NCBI GenBank assembly: GCA_932521025.1
Contig: OW051468.1
Location: forward strand, 3,348,064 to 3,412,063
From: Oscheius onirici
Taxonomy: Eukaryota > Nematoda > Chromadorea > Rhabditida > Rhabditidae
Reading direction: 5' to 3'
Length of the DNA: 64,000 nt
How positions within the stretch are numbered: the first letter of the stretch is position 1; each line of letters opens with the position of its first letter. The translations under genes were made by a program, and so were the position numbers. Positions 1 to 11,717 of this stretch are shown here, piece by piece. A model generated the notes under the pieces. It was given only the letters and a program-made list of their open reading frames with translations. It ran no database searches and had not been told where the DNA came from.

Positions 1-56
1 TCGTAAATTGAAAACAAAATTTCAACCCTGACTTTTAAAAAAAGTACAAAAAGAAC

Positions 57-138
57 TGACGAGAGTGGGATTCGAACCCACGCCCCCGAAGGGACTGGTG
101 CCTTAAACCAGCGCCTTGGACCGCTCGGCCATCTCGCC
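57..138 (-). tRNA. tRNA-Leu (anticodon AAG)
   Basis: On the minus strand this folds as a class II tRNA. The acceptor stem GGCGAGA pairs with TCTCGTC (one G-U), followed by discriminator A. The A box (TGGCCGAGCGG) and B box (GGTTCGAATCC) are both present. The anticodon stem CTGGT/ACCAG encloses the loop TTAAGGC, giving AAG, and the variable arm is long, as in Leu tRNAs. No intron is seen. The 3' CCA is not encoded, as usual in eukaryotes. Confidence 0.95.
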
Positions 139-3100
139 CCATTTACAGTTTTCTCGTCCAATCGAGATTACTCTGAAGCCCCGACAACCCTCAGAAAAGT
201 CCCACCTTCGTAAAAGACACTTTATTCAGGACTTTAAAGTTGGTGACGCGTATTCCAGAAGAAAAACTGGCGACGCGGGATGTTTTTCACAATATCTTAC
301 GGGCGCAAGGACTGACTCAGAAGCCCCGAGAGAAGGAAGTGGCCCGAGGTCGAATGAACATTGTCTGCTCTTTTGGAGTTTTGTACTTGGAGGAATAAGG
401 AACGAAATCAGAGAGAAGGGACAATGAACACATAATCTCACGACGATAGTAATCACAGACCAGCTGATATTCCACTAATACAAATTGCCTGATATCAAAA
501 TCCGTCGCAGGAAAAGAAACAGTCTTCAAGAAGGGCTTACAGAGATAAATTCGTTATGAGCAGATGAAATGTGTTCTCTGACTTTGACCAAAGTTTTCTG
601 TTGATATGTGATACTGCATTGGCCATAGCCAAGTTAGACTATTTGTGTATGTCGGTCAAGTAATTTCCGTAGTTTTATCTCTAGCCTGTACTGCCGAACT
701 CAGCTAAATACGCAATGCTGATACGCTGTTAGTGTCGGGGTTCCTATCCTCACTGAACAGCCAGTCTACAAACCACAACCCTCAAAGTCAGACAAAAAAT
801 TCGAGTTACGGTTGAGCCGAGACTTCAGAAGAACGGACATGGACAAACTTAAAAAGAAGAGTGATATCAACTTGATATTTGAAGATCTGGACAAAGAAAA
901 CATGCACTCTCTTTTAAGTGCAGGTTCTTATACTCAAAGGTCACGAAATGGGCAGTTTTCCTCTAAAGAGAATGGCGTAATTGGCATCACTAGAAAATGT
1001 GTCAGAAGAGTCAGCTTTTGGACCAAAAGTTGGCCTGAAGAGACTTTCTAAAGAGCTCCTGAGAAAAACTTCCGGATTCTGACGCCCTCTCTCAAACTTC
1101 GAAAAGGCTATTATCTCTGACGTGCTCCCTTCATACTGTCTCAGGGGAACAGAGGGTGGAAGGAGACATCTTCGGTCCTTTTCATTAGCCTCTCTCCTTA
1201 AGAGCATAATGAGTAAGAGTGGGTCTGCAGACTGGAAGGAGAGACGTCACAACCTTCCATTCATAGCCTGCTCTCCTTGTGAAAGAAACCAATTGACCCG
1301 TGTGGAAACTTTCAGAACAAGGTCAACAATCAGGAAATCTCCTCTCCACCCTCTCCTCTTCTAGTTCTCAATCATCCCTATTACGTGAGGAGAAAGAGAG
1401 CCGTCAACACGGCACGTGTGAAAGGGATTAGGAAAAAAAGGAAGGAGGAAAACACAAGGTCAGTTCAGATGAGTCAAGTACAGTACCTAAGGTGTAAGTT
1501 CGGAGCAAAGCCTCGCTTTGCAGCAGGTGTTTTGATGATGAGATCGAGTCGTCATCGGGTAGCATAAGAAAGTCCAGAAAAAAGTTTCCGAGAAGGTGCC
1601 AAAGAAATCTAAAAAGAAAGTGGCTTGAGGAGACTAGAATAGAAGACTGATAAACTTGTTTCAATATAGCAAAGTGGTGCCTGTTGTAAACAGGAGCTGG
1701 TCTGATGTGGGAATCAGCTAGATCGAGACCATTGAGAGCTGAACTTTCGGAGATGAAGAAGGGGGAGCTATTAATAAAGAGTGAGAGTAGGGAACTTCTA
1801 GAGAACGTGGCAGATCTATGCCTTGAGGGTGAGAGAGACTTTCCCTCCTTCGCATTGTTCTTTCCAGATACTTTCCTTCTGTCAATGAAAGTACAGATCT
1901 TGCAGAGAACTGAGCTTGATGAGAGGGTGAGAGACTCTCCCTCTGAGAGTACAGAAGGTTCAGAGAACTGGCAGATGAGAAGGCTAGATGTTCCTCCGAC
2001 AGTGAGAGTACAGAACTCTCCGAGAGAACAGGACCAAAGGAATGGGGACTAATTGAGTCAGTGACCGCATCGGCTCTGACGGTCTTCAATCTTCTGAGCC
2101 TCCGCCCCTTTGACACATTTCTCGATGGGAGGGCATGCATAAATTCTCTGATTGCGCAGAAAGGAAAAAAGGAAGGGACATGTGGGTCTCCCCCTTCAGG
2201 CACACGCAAAAGGTTGGGCAAAAAATCGAATGCTCGCGGGCCCGGCCGTGGGAATATACGCAAAACATAATGAGAGTGATGTCAGATAGGGGCTAAGGCT
2301 GATATGGCTCCGTTTCATCTACCCAACTTTCAGCTCAAGAAGACTTCTCCTAGGTGAGCTGATAAGAGGGCGTCTGTCCTAAGGAATAATCCCTCTGGGA
2401 GAGAAGGAAGGCGGAATATCACGCCCCAGTTCCTGGTAAGACACAGAGGTTAAAAGGACACTTGAACATGACATGCTCTGTTGGTCTTCTGAAAGATCCG
2501 TCTATGGCTACGACTGGACATTTGGCTTTTAAGATAGTACCAACATTAGAATGTCTTGAAGAAAGTCAGTCGGATGGATTTATATCTTCCGGAGTCTGTG
2601 ACTGAGAGGAACGACATACAGTAACCTTGCTGGAAAACTTCAGATGAGAGTGAGAACCATCGACTGATTTAGAACAGCTGTGACAGCTGTCTAACTGTCA
2701 GCTTTCAACGTCAACATGAGCCAAATTTGAATACAACAAAGGCAACTTCGAAAAGTGAAAAAAAGAAAGTCGACTATTGAGAACAAGAGACCGTTTGATG
2801 CCCTCACCACGACAGTTCCGGACACTGTTCAGACACGACTGATCTGTTTTCCCTCCGAGTCTGACTAATCAGTACTCTTCAGAGTTATTTTCAGCACATC
2901 TTCTTCACCGCCTACGATGAAATCAGTGTGAAAAGTACATGTTTATGCGGAAGATTCGGAAAAAAAAGAATGTGTAATATCCTCGAAGAAGAAGGAATAT
3001 TCTTGGCAAGCTCTAAATCAGTTTGCATAATGCTGGTTGTGGGAGGCAAGAGTCAAAGGTTCGTCTGAACATTCCTCAGCCATTCAAATGACGTCCGGAT

Positions 3101-5312
3101 GAAATCGGATACCAATCAACCGAAAGAGTCCTAACATACGGAGAAAATAGTCTGGCGATAAGCAAATTCTGGCGAATATCCGTTGCGGGACGAGGAAGTC
3201 GAGACTTGATCCGGCTGATTTAAAGGACTTTTAGTCTGATTGCGAGCCTGATCTTGATGTTTGTGAAAACATGACGTCCGTTGTCGTATCATTTAACGAG
3301 CTCATTTTTGCTAAAACATACTGCTGAGTGCTTCTTATGCAGTCAAAACCATTAACAGTAAGATGCTAGACGACCAGCCCAAGTGTATCAAAGAGAAAGA
3401 TGTGCTGATGTTTTCCGCGATCCAGTTATTTGCGTCAGGTTTTGAGTAACCTGCCCATACAAGATCTTACTGGAACAAGGGCACGCAACCGAGAAGAACG
3501 ATCGTTTCCGAATGTTCCTGACAAAAAGCTTCTACTTTGTATACTAACAAGCAGTGTCTCTTTCATAAATCCTTTCCAGTATCTCTTATTGTCTTACTGT
3601 AGTGCCTGCTCAAAAAGAAAGCTTCTTCTTAGACCTCTACATTGGCTGACTCGACATATTCGACGGCAACGAAGAATAGAACAGGGCGATAATTTTTTGA
3701 TACTCGACGAGTCAATGAGTTTAGAATATTTGCAATTCTTCCAACTGGTAACATGTTTCGAATGGTATCGTCGTATTATCTACGGGTAAACGGAGTAAGC
3801 ATCGAGTTCTAACCAAACCTGATCTATTCTGATCTCTCCCTTAAAACAAAATCAGTCTTTTCACCAATTAAAATGTTTCGTTATTTGATCCTCGGATCAA
3901 GAATGCACTCGTGTTCAAGGAACTTCTCCGTGACATCAGAGCGAAAACATGCAAGTCCTCCCTCTATCTCGACTCATTCTTGTAATTTGTCCATTAATCC
4001 GCTCTTATCCTTACGTAAGCCTGACTGAGCACAAAAAAACCGCGAAAACAGGCGGCTAACAAATCCCGAAAAATCGTCAATGAAGGGGATTAGCCGATTA
4101 TCATAATGTTGCAAAAGAGGGCGAGAGAGATAACAAAATGATTACATTCAGCCTTCTGAGAAAATTGAATAAACGTGATAAATTGATTCGATAAGTAGAA
4201 GAACCGGAGAATGAGACCTATTTCCGGGAGACATACACGCCGCTGCGCACTCCCGGAGGAACTCCTGGAATAGACAGCTTCGCGATGACGATAGAGAAGG
4301 GAAGCGTATTTTGGGAAACGGGTAAAAATTACGTGTTTTGAAATCAGTCAGTTGGATACAATTGAGAGACACCTGGGTATATTAACAAAGCTTAAGAACC
4401 AACAGGGAGTTTACAATAGCTTGAAAAAGAGACAGGAAGACACTCTCAAGGTGACGAAACGTATGACTTTGGTAGAATAGTGGAAAGAACTGAAGGTACA
4501 AACACCTGAAGCCACAAGAGGACTATTGATAACGTTCTATTCCGAAGTCACAGTCCTACTTTCGGAAATCATGACTACGTTAGTTCCAGAGGAAAACACT
4601 ATTTGAGTCAAAGGCTAACTGACACATTTGGAGGGCCTGTATTCGAAGAGGACTAACCTGAATTGGAGAGCAGAATCCCGGGTAGATGCTGTCGAACAAG
4701 GAGAGTAATTGTCTGTCGAATAACTAATTGTACTACTTCCAGAATATTTAATCCGCAAGAATTTGGATTAGAGTAACAAGAAAAAGACTTGGTTTTGCAG
4801 CAATTCGACTATTGGAACAAGTGGGAGACTGTAGTCGAGGTAAAGGCTCTGGTATATCTACTGAATGGAAACGTCTCTGAAATATGTTCTTTTCAGGTTG
4901 TTTCCAAGAAAATGAGATTGCTCGGACTGTCGGATTTCTCCCAAAGTTGAAAGCTGCTATATTTTTTAAGGTGTTTTTTTACGTATCCTCCACTTTGAAG
5001 CATCGATTTTTCTGAGATTCAGTTCGTTTAATTTCCTTGAACCTCGTATAGTGTAACCTGGAAATCAATCACGCTCTTTACTCGACCCTCCTCGTTAGAA
5101 CCAACGATCATTTGCGTCCGTCAGGATACACATAATAATTAAAAACACGATCCGGAAGCGGAAATTGCTCAAAGAAACGGCGGTCTCTCGTCTACGCAAC
5201 TAACATTTCCGGACATAAGCCGGTCAATTCCCTTGGGTAGATCATGACCCGACGGTGTTTTACAAACAAATCTGGAAGTACCCGCTTATTACAAAATATA
5301 CAAAGACTAGAA
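139..5312. other. About 5 kb without a convincing gene
   Basis: Open frames here are short, lack recognisable domains and do not join through consistent splice sites. Around 1120-1310 and 1750-2040 the sequence is purine-rich, with degenerate internal repetition (motifs such as GAGAGTACAGA and GGAAGGAGA recur). A 119-codon frame at 3430-3789 matches nothing I recognise. The stretch may hold decayed coding sequence, a noncoding transcript or old repeats. Confidence 0.5.
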
Positions 5313-6531
5313 CTATTTTTGTGAAATCTTCTCGACGAGCTGGATAATGTTGAGAGCTTGGAGAAGAAGGGGTCGGTCAATCATCTGGCCGCGGAACTGG
5401 AAGGCGCCTTTGCCTTCGTCCTGGTGTTGACTGAAGGCATGGACGAGCTCCGTCGCCCATTCGACCTTCTCTCCGGGAGGCGAAAATGAGTCATTTACTA
5501 CGGGAATCTGAAGTAATTTTATTGTTTTGGCCAGAAAAAGAAAGAAGTAACCTGAGAGGGGTGAATAATCTGTTTGCCGGTGAAACCCCACAGTCTACCC
5601 TCTTCGCTTTGCCTTTTCAATCCGTCTAGGTCTTGAATATCGATGTAGACACTGAAAATACCATTTGCAAAAGAAAAAAAAAGAAATATTACCTGTCAAT
5701 GGCCTGAAGCTGAAAGGCCTTACAACAGGCGACGAATTTTTGTCTCGCCCACATTACTTCAGTTCCGACGGCACTTCTTGTCGCTCCTGCACATTTAAAT
5801 AAAAAAATTACCAAGAAAACAAACCGATATCAGCACAATAATCGTCTGAGCCGAAAACGACGGCGTCCAGCTTAAAAAATCCGGAATTCTTGTGAAGATT
5901 CAAGGCCGACGAGAGTATTCTTGGCATGTCGAGCATCGCTCTGGCCGATTCTATCCAAATTACTAGTCGTGTGTTCTACGATTTGGTTCAAAATTGTAGA
6001 AAAAGTAAACTAACCGTGTCTGTTACTCGAGAAGGTCCATAATTCGCTCGGAAAATGTCGTACATCACGGCCAGATCCTCGGGACTGTCTATTTTTGGAA
6101 CCATGAAAGCCTGAGGGATACTGCCAGCCTTGCAGATCTCCTAGAAAAATTGTAGATGATAACTATGCCACAAATACCTTGATATCGGCTTCTAGCAGAC
6201 CACTAGACACTGAATTGACTCTGACTCCCAGCTCGAAACAAGAACGCTGCTCATGAACAAGTTTATCTAGCGCGGCTGTGGCCATTTTTCTCGCCTTGTC
6301 CTTCGATGTTAGGGCCACTCCGTCTTCCAGCTCTATTACGACAGAATCCGCCTGAAATTTGCTGCTCGTTGGTCCAAAAAAAGCGGAAATTACCTTGATA
6401 TGTGGGATCTTGTCGAGCATTTTCTGATTGCTGGCCGGCACGTAGAGCAGACTTCGACGCGGAACGTATTTGGCCTTATCCGAAACGCCAGCAAATTGTG
6501 ATGCCAAGTTGGCTATCCGTGTCAGCCTCAT
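5313..6531 (-). CDS. CLYBL: CLYBL: citramalyl-CoA lyase (citrate lyase beta-like), mitochondrial
   Basis: HpcH/HpaI-aldolase-fold enzyme. The animal family cleaves citramalyl-CoA to acetyl-CoA and pyruvate in mitochondria, clearing itaconate-derived metabolites that otherwise poison vitamin B12. The spliced exons read like CLYBL throughout: YVPRRSLLYVPASNQKML, ELEDGVAL, RVNSVSSGL, then a PKIDSPEDL segment, and at the C-terminus PVVNDSFSPPGEKVEWA, GKGAFQFRGQMIDRPLL and a final helix ending KISQK. The N-terminus starting at 6531 (MRLTRIANLASQF) is basic and amphipathic, fitting a mitochondrial presequence. The ATG follows a TTTATTTTCAG splice acceptor by one base, so a 5'UTR intron or trans-splicing is likely. 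Introns are short and phase-consistent where checked. Family identity is firm; exon edges in the middle were not all traced. Confidence 0.9.
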
Positions 6532-7162
6532 TCTGAAAATAAACATGGGTAAAACAACCAAACGAAAATAGAGGAGACATAACCGAAAAAAAATTGATAG
6601 AAGAAATTCAAACTTGGCGGCGGTAATATTCCGCGGGAGTTTGAATCTAAAAATTTGACAAAAAAAGCAGTTCTTTCAAGACTTTCTGGAAATTCACCGA
6701 ACCTGTTGTTTATTTCTTGTTGATGCATGGCATTTACCATTGTTGTGCATTACGTCGGACTAAAATTGTCAAGCAATCCCTTTGGAGAGTAGCCCTGGTA
6801 GAATCCTGGTCAAACTAGCACAATGAGTTTTTCAATAGAAGTGCACCTATTCATTGAGAAAAGTCAAAGGTTAATTCCGGGTTAACCTGACAACAGCTTA
6901 TCTTTTTGGCTACAAAGAAGGGATCAGAAGGTGGTCGAAACCTTGTCGGGTAAAGAAACAAAAGCAAAGCTATCTCTGTTCCAGACTCTGCTTCCAGTTC
7001 AATCTGTTCCGATCTATTTTTGTTCATTCCCTCTCTCTCCCACCATTCGCTATCGCGTTATTTACAAGCTCGTCCACGAAAAGTGTTCAAACGTCCACTT
7101 TCTCACCATGTGTTTCCCTTCTCTATTCTCGATTTGTCATCATAAACAGCTGTTTTCAAACC
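6532..7162. other. Intergenic region between CLYBL and the next gene
   Basis: This is the divergent promoter interval between a minus-strand and a plus-strand gene. It is A/T-rich in part. I see no domain-bearing frame and no repeat. Confidence 0.5.
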
Positions 7163-8990
7163 ATGTACACTGGAATTAGATCTGTAGAGAAGGGAAGGAG
7201 ACGTATGGTATGTAGACCATCCCAGTTTCATCAATGGTTAATAAATTTCAGAGATTCATCGGAGTGAATGCACTGGAAAGAACATTTTTCGAGGTCGTGA
7301 CCTACAAGAAGGATGAATATTTGTTGCAAGGAATGGGTCCGTTCATTCATTCCAAAAGTGCTCCCTTCCATTCGGAGGAAACTGAAGTTGAGATCGTGGT
7401 GTTCTCGAGTCTTGGAGTAGCAGTCAGGGGGATTGTAAACATGGTCGATCAAGGTAAGTAACTGCTGATTCAAAAGCACTCTCCAGGCTTTTTCCTTGCC
7501 TACGGAGATTCTCACATAGCAGTCGTGTCTTCGGAATTCATCTCTTCTGGATGAGCAGTCTGTTCCCAAGACATTTTGTCAACAGGACGACGAGTAGTCG
7601 GCATAACCAAAAGAACTCCAGATCAGGTAATTCTAAACAATCTGTAATTGTTAAAGACATACTAAGGTTACGATATTCTTCGACGATGGATCCGTAGTTA
7701 GGCTAGAACTGAAGAAAGCCGCCAAAAAGGTCTCAATGCAGAAACTCGAAGAATATAAAGTTTATCTGGAGCCGGGAGAACAAGTACTTTTTCTAAATGA
7801 TTTTTATTTGTCTTTTCCACAGGTCTCCTCTGTGTGTACTCTGATCCCAGCAGGCCATGTTTTGGCTTCTTCCAAAGGACGGCTCTTCGGTCTCGACATC
7901 AAGAAGCAGACTGCTGGAAAGGACTACTCAACTTTGATGTAATCTTATCTTCAGAATCTTCAATTATCCCTTTCCAGAAATTCTCCAACTCTTCAAATGA
8001 CCGAATTCCGGGAACGAACAGTCTGTGGTCTTCTCGTCCTGTATGCCTCCGGGACCATTGCTCTGTTTGCAACGGACAAAAAACAGCTCTTATCGTAAGA
8101 CATTTTCTCTTCTCAAATGAGTTGATTCTCTAGACAACTGGATGGCCGATTCACTTGTCTAACTCCCGCCAATCTTGCGAACAATCCGGTATTCAAGGAA
8201 AGTATAATCATTGCCGGAAACATGGTAAGTATTTGTCATAAGACAGTTAGATTGTAAGGGATAGGATGGCTGTATCTACTTGATCAAGATCGAGAAGCAG
8301 TGTCTTACTAACAACAGCAGACATCAAACAATGGCTCAGAATCCAGTGACGGCTCTTCTACTAAACGATGAACGGACTGTATGTTTGATTTCTGTCAGTC
8401 TAGCTCTTTCAGTATGTCGGAAGTTCGATGGGAAATATTAGCATCATAAACTCGCTACTGATGACGACGGTGAACAAAAGTGTGACGTTTCATGCCAATC
8501 CGATCAATTCTCGTCATTTCACCGCCTTCGGAGGCTCTAGCTTCAAAAACTCACCTGGATTCTACACCATCACAGATGACAAGCTGTGAGTTGCCCTCCA
8601 TATATTCAAAGACAGCCTCTTTAGGATGAACTGCACTCAGTTGGTTAAACTAGAAGATAGTGGAAAGAAAACTGAAGGACTGAAGTTGACAAATGTTCAT
8701 GGAGTCGGCTTCAAGAAAATGAAGGTGCGCATAAGTTTGATTGCATCCAGGAAGTCAATTTCCAGACGAGAAGCTTCAGTTGTCCAGAATACCATCTGCT
8801 CTGGGTGTTCAACGACGTCAACTGTTTCCTATTTAAACAAGGCAGGGCATTTGACCATATTTTCTTAAGAAAGTCTTCAGATTGGGTCCTTCTACCTCAT
8901 AACGTCGTGCCCGTTTTCGATATGATTCACGGCTCTAAAAGTAAAACCGCCCGTCTGCTCTTTCTGTGGATACCTTCAGACATCTGGTAA
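7163..8990 (+). CDS. Unidentified multi-exon protein, beta-propeller-like
   Basis: I do not recognise the family. From ATG 7163 (MYTGIRSVEKGRRRM) the exons join through short phase-consistent GT-AG introns, one only 26 nt (8725-8750), to a stop at 8990. The product has repeated beta-strand-like modules of the form hydrophobic-G-x-hydrophobic: GRRVVGITKRTPDQVTIFFD, VSSVCTLIPAGHVLASSKG, VCGLLVLYASGTIALFATD, TYVGSSMGNISIINSL. These resemble blades of a WD-like or CPSF/DDB1/nucleoporin-type propeller. An intron of about 130 nt (7454-7583) must be removed whole; splitting it leaves an in-frame TGA. The next gene on the same strand is of similar character and close by, so the two could be one larger locus or a pair. 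Confidence 0.55.
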
Positions 8991-9219
8991 CGGTTTTGTA
9001 AGGCATTGTCAGACAAACTAGATAATGAGCCGTAGCCTTGTCCTGCAACAATATGAAGAATTCAACACATGTTTTGAACAAGACGTTTTCTATCCTTCCG
9101 AACGACATAAAGTGTTAATAGTTTGTTCAAAGCCCAAGATGAGAAAGATTGTAAACTTAAGTGGAATCCTTTCCGTACAACAAAAACAACCGTTTTCCAT
9201 TCAGAAAGAGGTCTTCTAC

Positions 9220-11196
9220 ATGTCTCTTTTCCTCGCCTACAGAGACGGAAGGAGGATCTCGACAATGATGTTGGTTTTGTTCAAATTATTTGAATTGTTT
9301 CTTTTAGGAGGAAATGGAATATACAGCGGCTTCCATCGATCTCTAGATGAATCTCCGCGAAAGTTACATCGTGTCGATGGCTCAGAGTGTCAACTGTCTT
9401 GGTCGTGGTCACTGTGTGCTTCTGTCCGAAAAGGGATGGGTCTACGTCGTCTGTCCTTTCAATCCGAACAGAAGTGAGTCTGTTGAAAAGTTAAAAGTAG
9501 CAGACTTTAGCTCCCTACGGAAACCACGAGGTCGATTTCGTCGTGGAGAGAGAAATTGATCTTAGTCTGATGATTGGAAACGGACACTCCATTCTCCAAA
9601 CAACCACACAATTGGTTTTCACTGGCTTCAAACAGGTTGGTTTCTTTCTAGACTCTTTTCTAATCGGTTTATCTTATAAAACGTGTAAAACGTCTCTTGC
9701 AGAACGCGCTGAACATCTGCTCGGCATCGAATTTGAAAGAAGTCTGTTCAGTACAGCATATTGCCTCCCTAACGACAAGAAGTTCTCGTTATCCATACTC
9801 GATTCGCGAAGATGTTGCTTTCAATACCGGAATGACAGTAATGTCGACCAATCGCGTCATTGTCACCGTGGCTACTCGGAAGAACCAGGTGGATCTTGTG
9901 TTTGTTAGTGTAAAGAAGAACCTTCCAGACTGACTGTCTCGAGGAACACACGATCGTTCTCTTCCATGAACTAGCCAAAGGAACTGTAGGCTATTGGCGT
10001 CATCACAGCCATCGACTCTTTCAGTTTCTTCAAACAACCTGGGGGACAGCTCATGTCCGGAGACTCCAATGGAAATATTCAGATGTATGGTCCGTTCGAA
10101 GGTCGATTTTGTTGTAAGTATTGGAGTAGTTTTCAAGTTAAAAAAAATTCAGCAAACGGCGTCTTGAAGTCATACTCTTTCAAGTTGAACGGAGCGATTA
10201 CTTGCTTCTACGTCTCGAATTTCATCACATTGGCAGCCAGTAGCACAGGAGAGATTGGAGTTTATCAGCGCGGAAACACTTTTGGTAAGTTACTGATTGT
10301 TCGAGGGTACTGTAGTTTCTAGACTCCTACCCAAAAGTTCCTCTCAAAATGGACAGTGCTGTCGACTTCATGACCGCGTATCCGAGTCTAGATTCACACA
10401 ATGAGAGGAATAATAATCCGGAGTTTCTACTGCTCGATGGGCCAAAGTCGGCAAGCTGAACTACATTACAGCTCTCGGATCAGACAATCTGCTTCGGAAA
10501 GTTCCACTTACAACAGGGGATCGAGAAATTACCACCATGGTCAGTATACAGTCTACTTAATTTTAAAAAAAATGTTAAGAAATGGCCCCTGTCCTGCTTC
10601 AACTCCTTCAATCATAGTGGAGCGATGGACTTTTATCTCTTTGGCGGTCTCGACGGCACATTCTACTCCATGGTGTATTCTCCGTTCATTACGGAAATTC
10701 TGTGCTTTTTCGTCGACAGACTTCATAAGCACTCTATAATTGGTAAGTTGACAAATGGATATAAGGTCGGAACAATTGAAAATACAGTTGCTCATTATGC
10801 AGACACTGGAGCGTAGTTTTGTAGCAATTCATTTGTTCTTTTCTATGATGGGCGTTCGATGACTCGTCGAAACAGTACAGAGAAGAATCTGTGTACTTTC
10901 TCGTAGCCGACTGTATATAAATGTTGAATTTAACAAGAAAGTGTTCAGATCTACACTCCGTGACCAGTGATGAAGGAGGCCAAAAGATCATTTATATCAG
11001 CTCGTTGGATGTTTCAGGAATGGCTTTACTGAGAAGGCTCGATCGCGACATGGTAAATGTTTCTGCTGCTTTGCAAACTTCTCCTTTAGAACTTGACAAC
11101 GCTGCTGACATGGCAGTGGAAATGGAAATAATAAACTTCTTCAGGAAACTGGTCATCGTGTTTGGTCGTGGCTACTCTTCTCATTCCTACGACTAA
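9220..11196 (+). CDS. Unidentified multi-exon protein, second beta-propeller-like gene
   Basis: Family not recognised. ATG 9220 lies 15 bases after a TTTTCCATTCAG acceptor, so the mRNA may be trans-spliced or have an upstream 5'UTR exon. Exons contain propeller-like strands: GHCVLLSEKGWVYVVCPF, VIVTVATRKNQVDLVF, QLMSGDSNGNIQMYGPF, FITLAASSTGEIGVYQ, MDFYLFGGLDGTFYSMVY. A short helical segment ends it (ELDNAADMAVEMEIINFF). One intron is 25 nt (9904-9928). Near 9985-9997 the frame of the clearly coding stretch HTIVLFHELAKGTVG does not join by a normal intron to the equally coding-looking ITAIDSFSFFKQPGGQ. This is a frameshift, a sequence error or a splice I cannot see. Exon edges after 10740 are also uncertain. 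Confidence 0.45.
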
Positions 11197-11342
11197 CTCC
11201 GGGTTCACTACATGCCTTAATTCTCTAGCGGATCATCTTGCCGACTACTGAACAAATAAAAGTTTTGCAGAAACCTTTTTAAAAGCACTAGAAATATACG
11301 TTTGTAGTGAAGAAAATGTTAAATTGCGGGTATTATACAATC

Positions 11343-11349
11343 TATAAAA
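11343..11349 (+). promoter_or_regulatory. TATA box upstream of the homeobox gene
   Basis: TATAAAA lies 52 bases before an ATG at 11401 that opens a short frame (MNPNFSSEQMNKQVS) ending at a possible donor. Spacing and sequence fit a core promoter for a first exon of the homeobox gene. The splice path from that exon to the homeobox exon was not resolved. Confidence 0.45.
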
Positions 11350-11717
11350 GTGACGCGAAGAATTTTCAAAGAGTGTTAGACAGTTTAGCTCGTCTTTAAC
11401 ATGAATCCAAACTTCTCATCCGAACAAATGAATAAACAAGTCTCAGGTAGTATGCTTCTTTAGCTTTAATACTTTCGTAACGTCTTGACTTTAATAGTCC
11501 CTTTGACGCAGAAATGCATTCGGGTTACGGTATGTCTGGTCCTCTAGACCTGATCTATCAGAACAGTTTGGACTCGATTAATCTCTGATATTCTCTAGTC
11601 ACTGTCAGAGCAACTAGTCTATTTTACTCTACTCCCTAAACAATTTTACCTTGACTTGTCGAGATTTGTCGAGTTTTCTCATTACTGTCGTCTAGTCAGT
11701 GTTCGCTTGTTGCTCCG

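Noticed and set aside
1718-2263. 181-codon minus-strand frame and its plus-strand partner
   Set aside because: Both strands stay open because the sequence is purine/pyrimidine-biased and internally repetitive; no domain or splice support.
7485-7583. In-frame TGA making the first propeller-like gene look like a pseudogene
   Set aside because: If the whole stretch 7454-7583 is one intron (GTAAGT donor, TCAACAG acceptor) the exons join in phase (VDQ to GRRVVG) with no stop.
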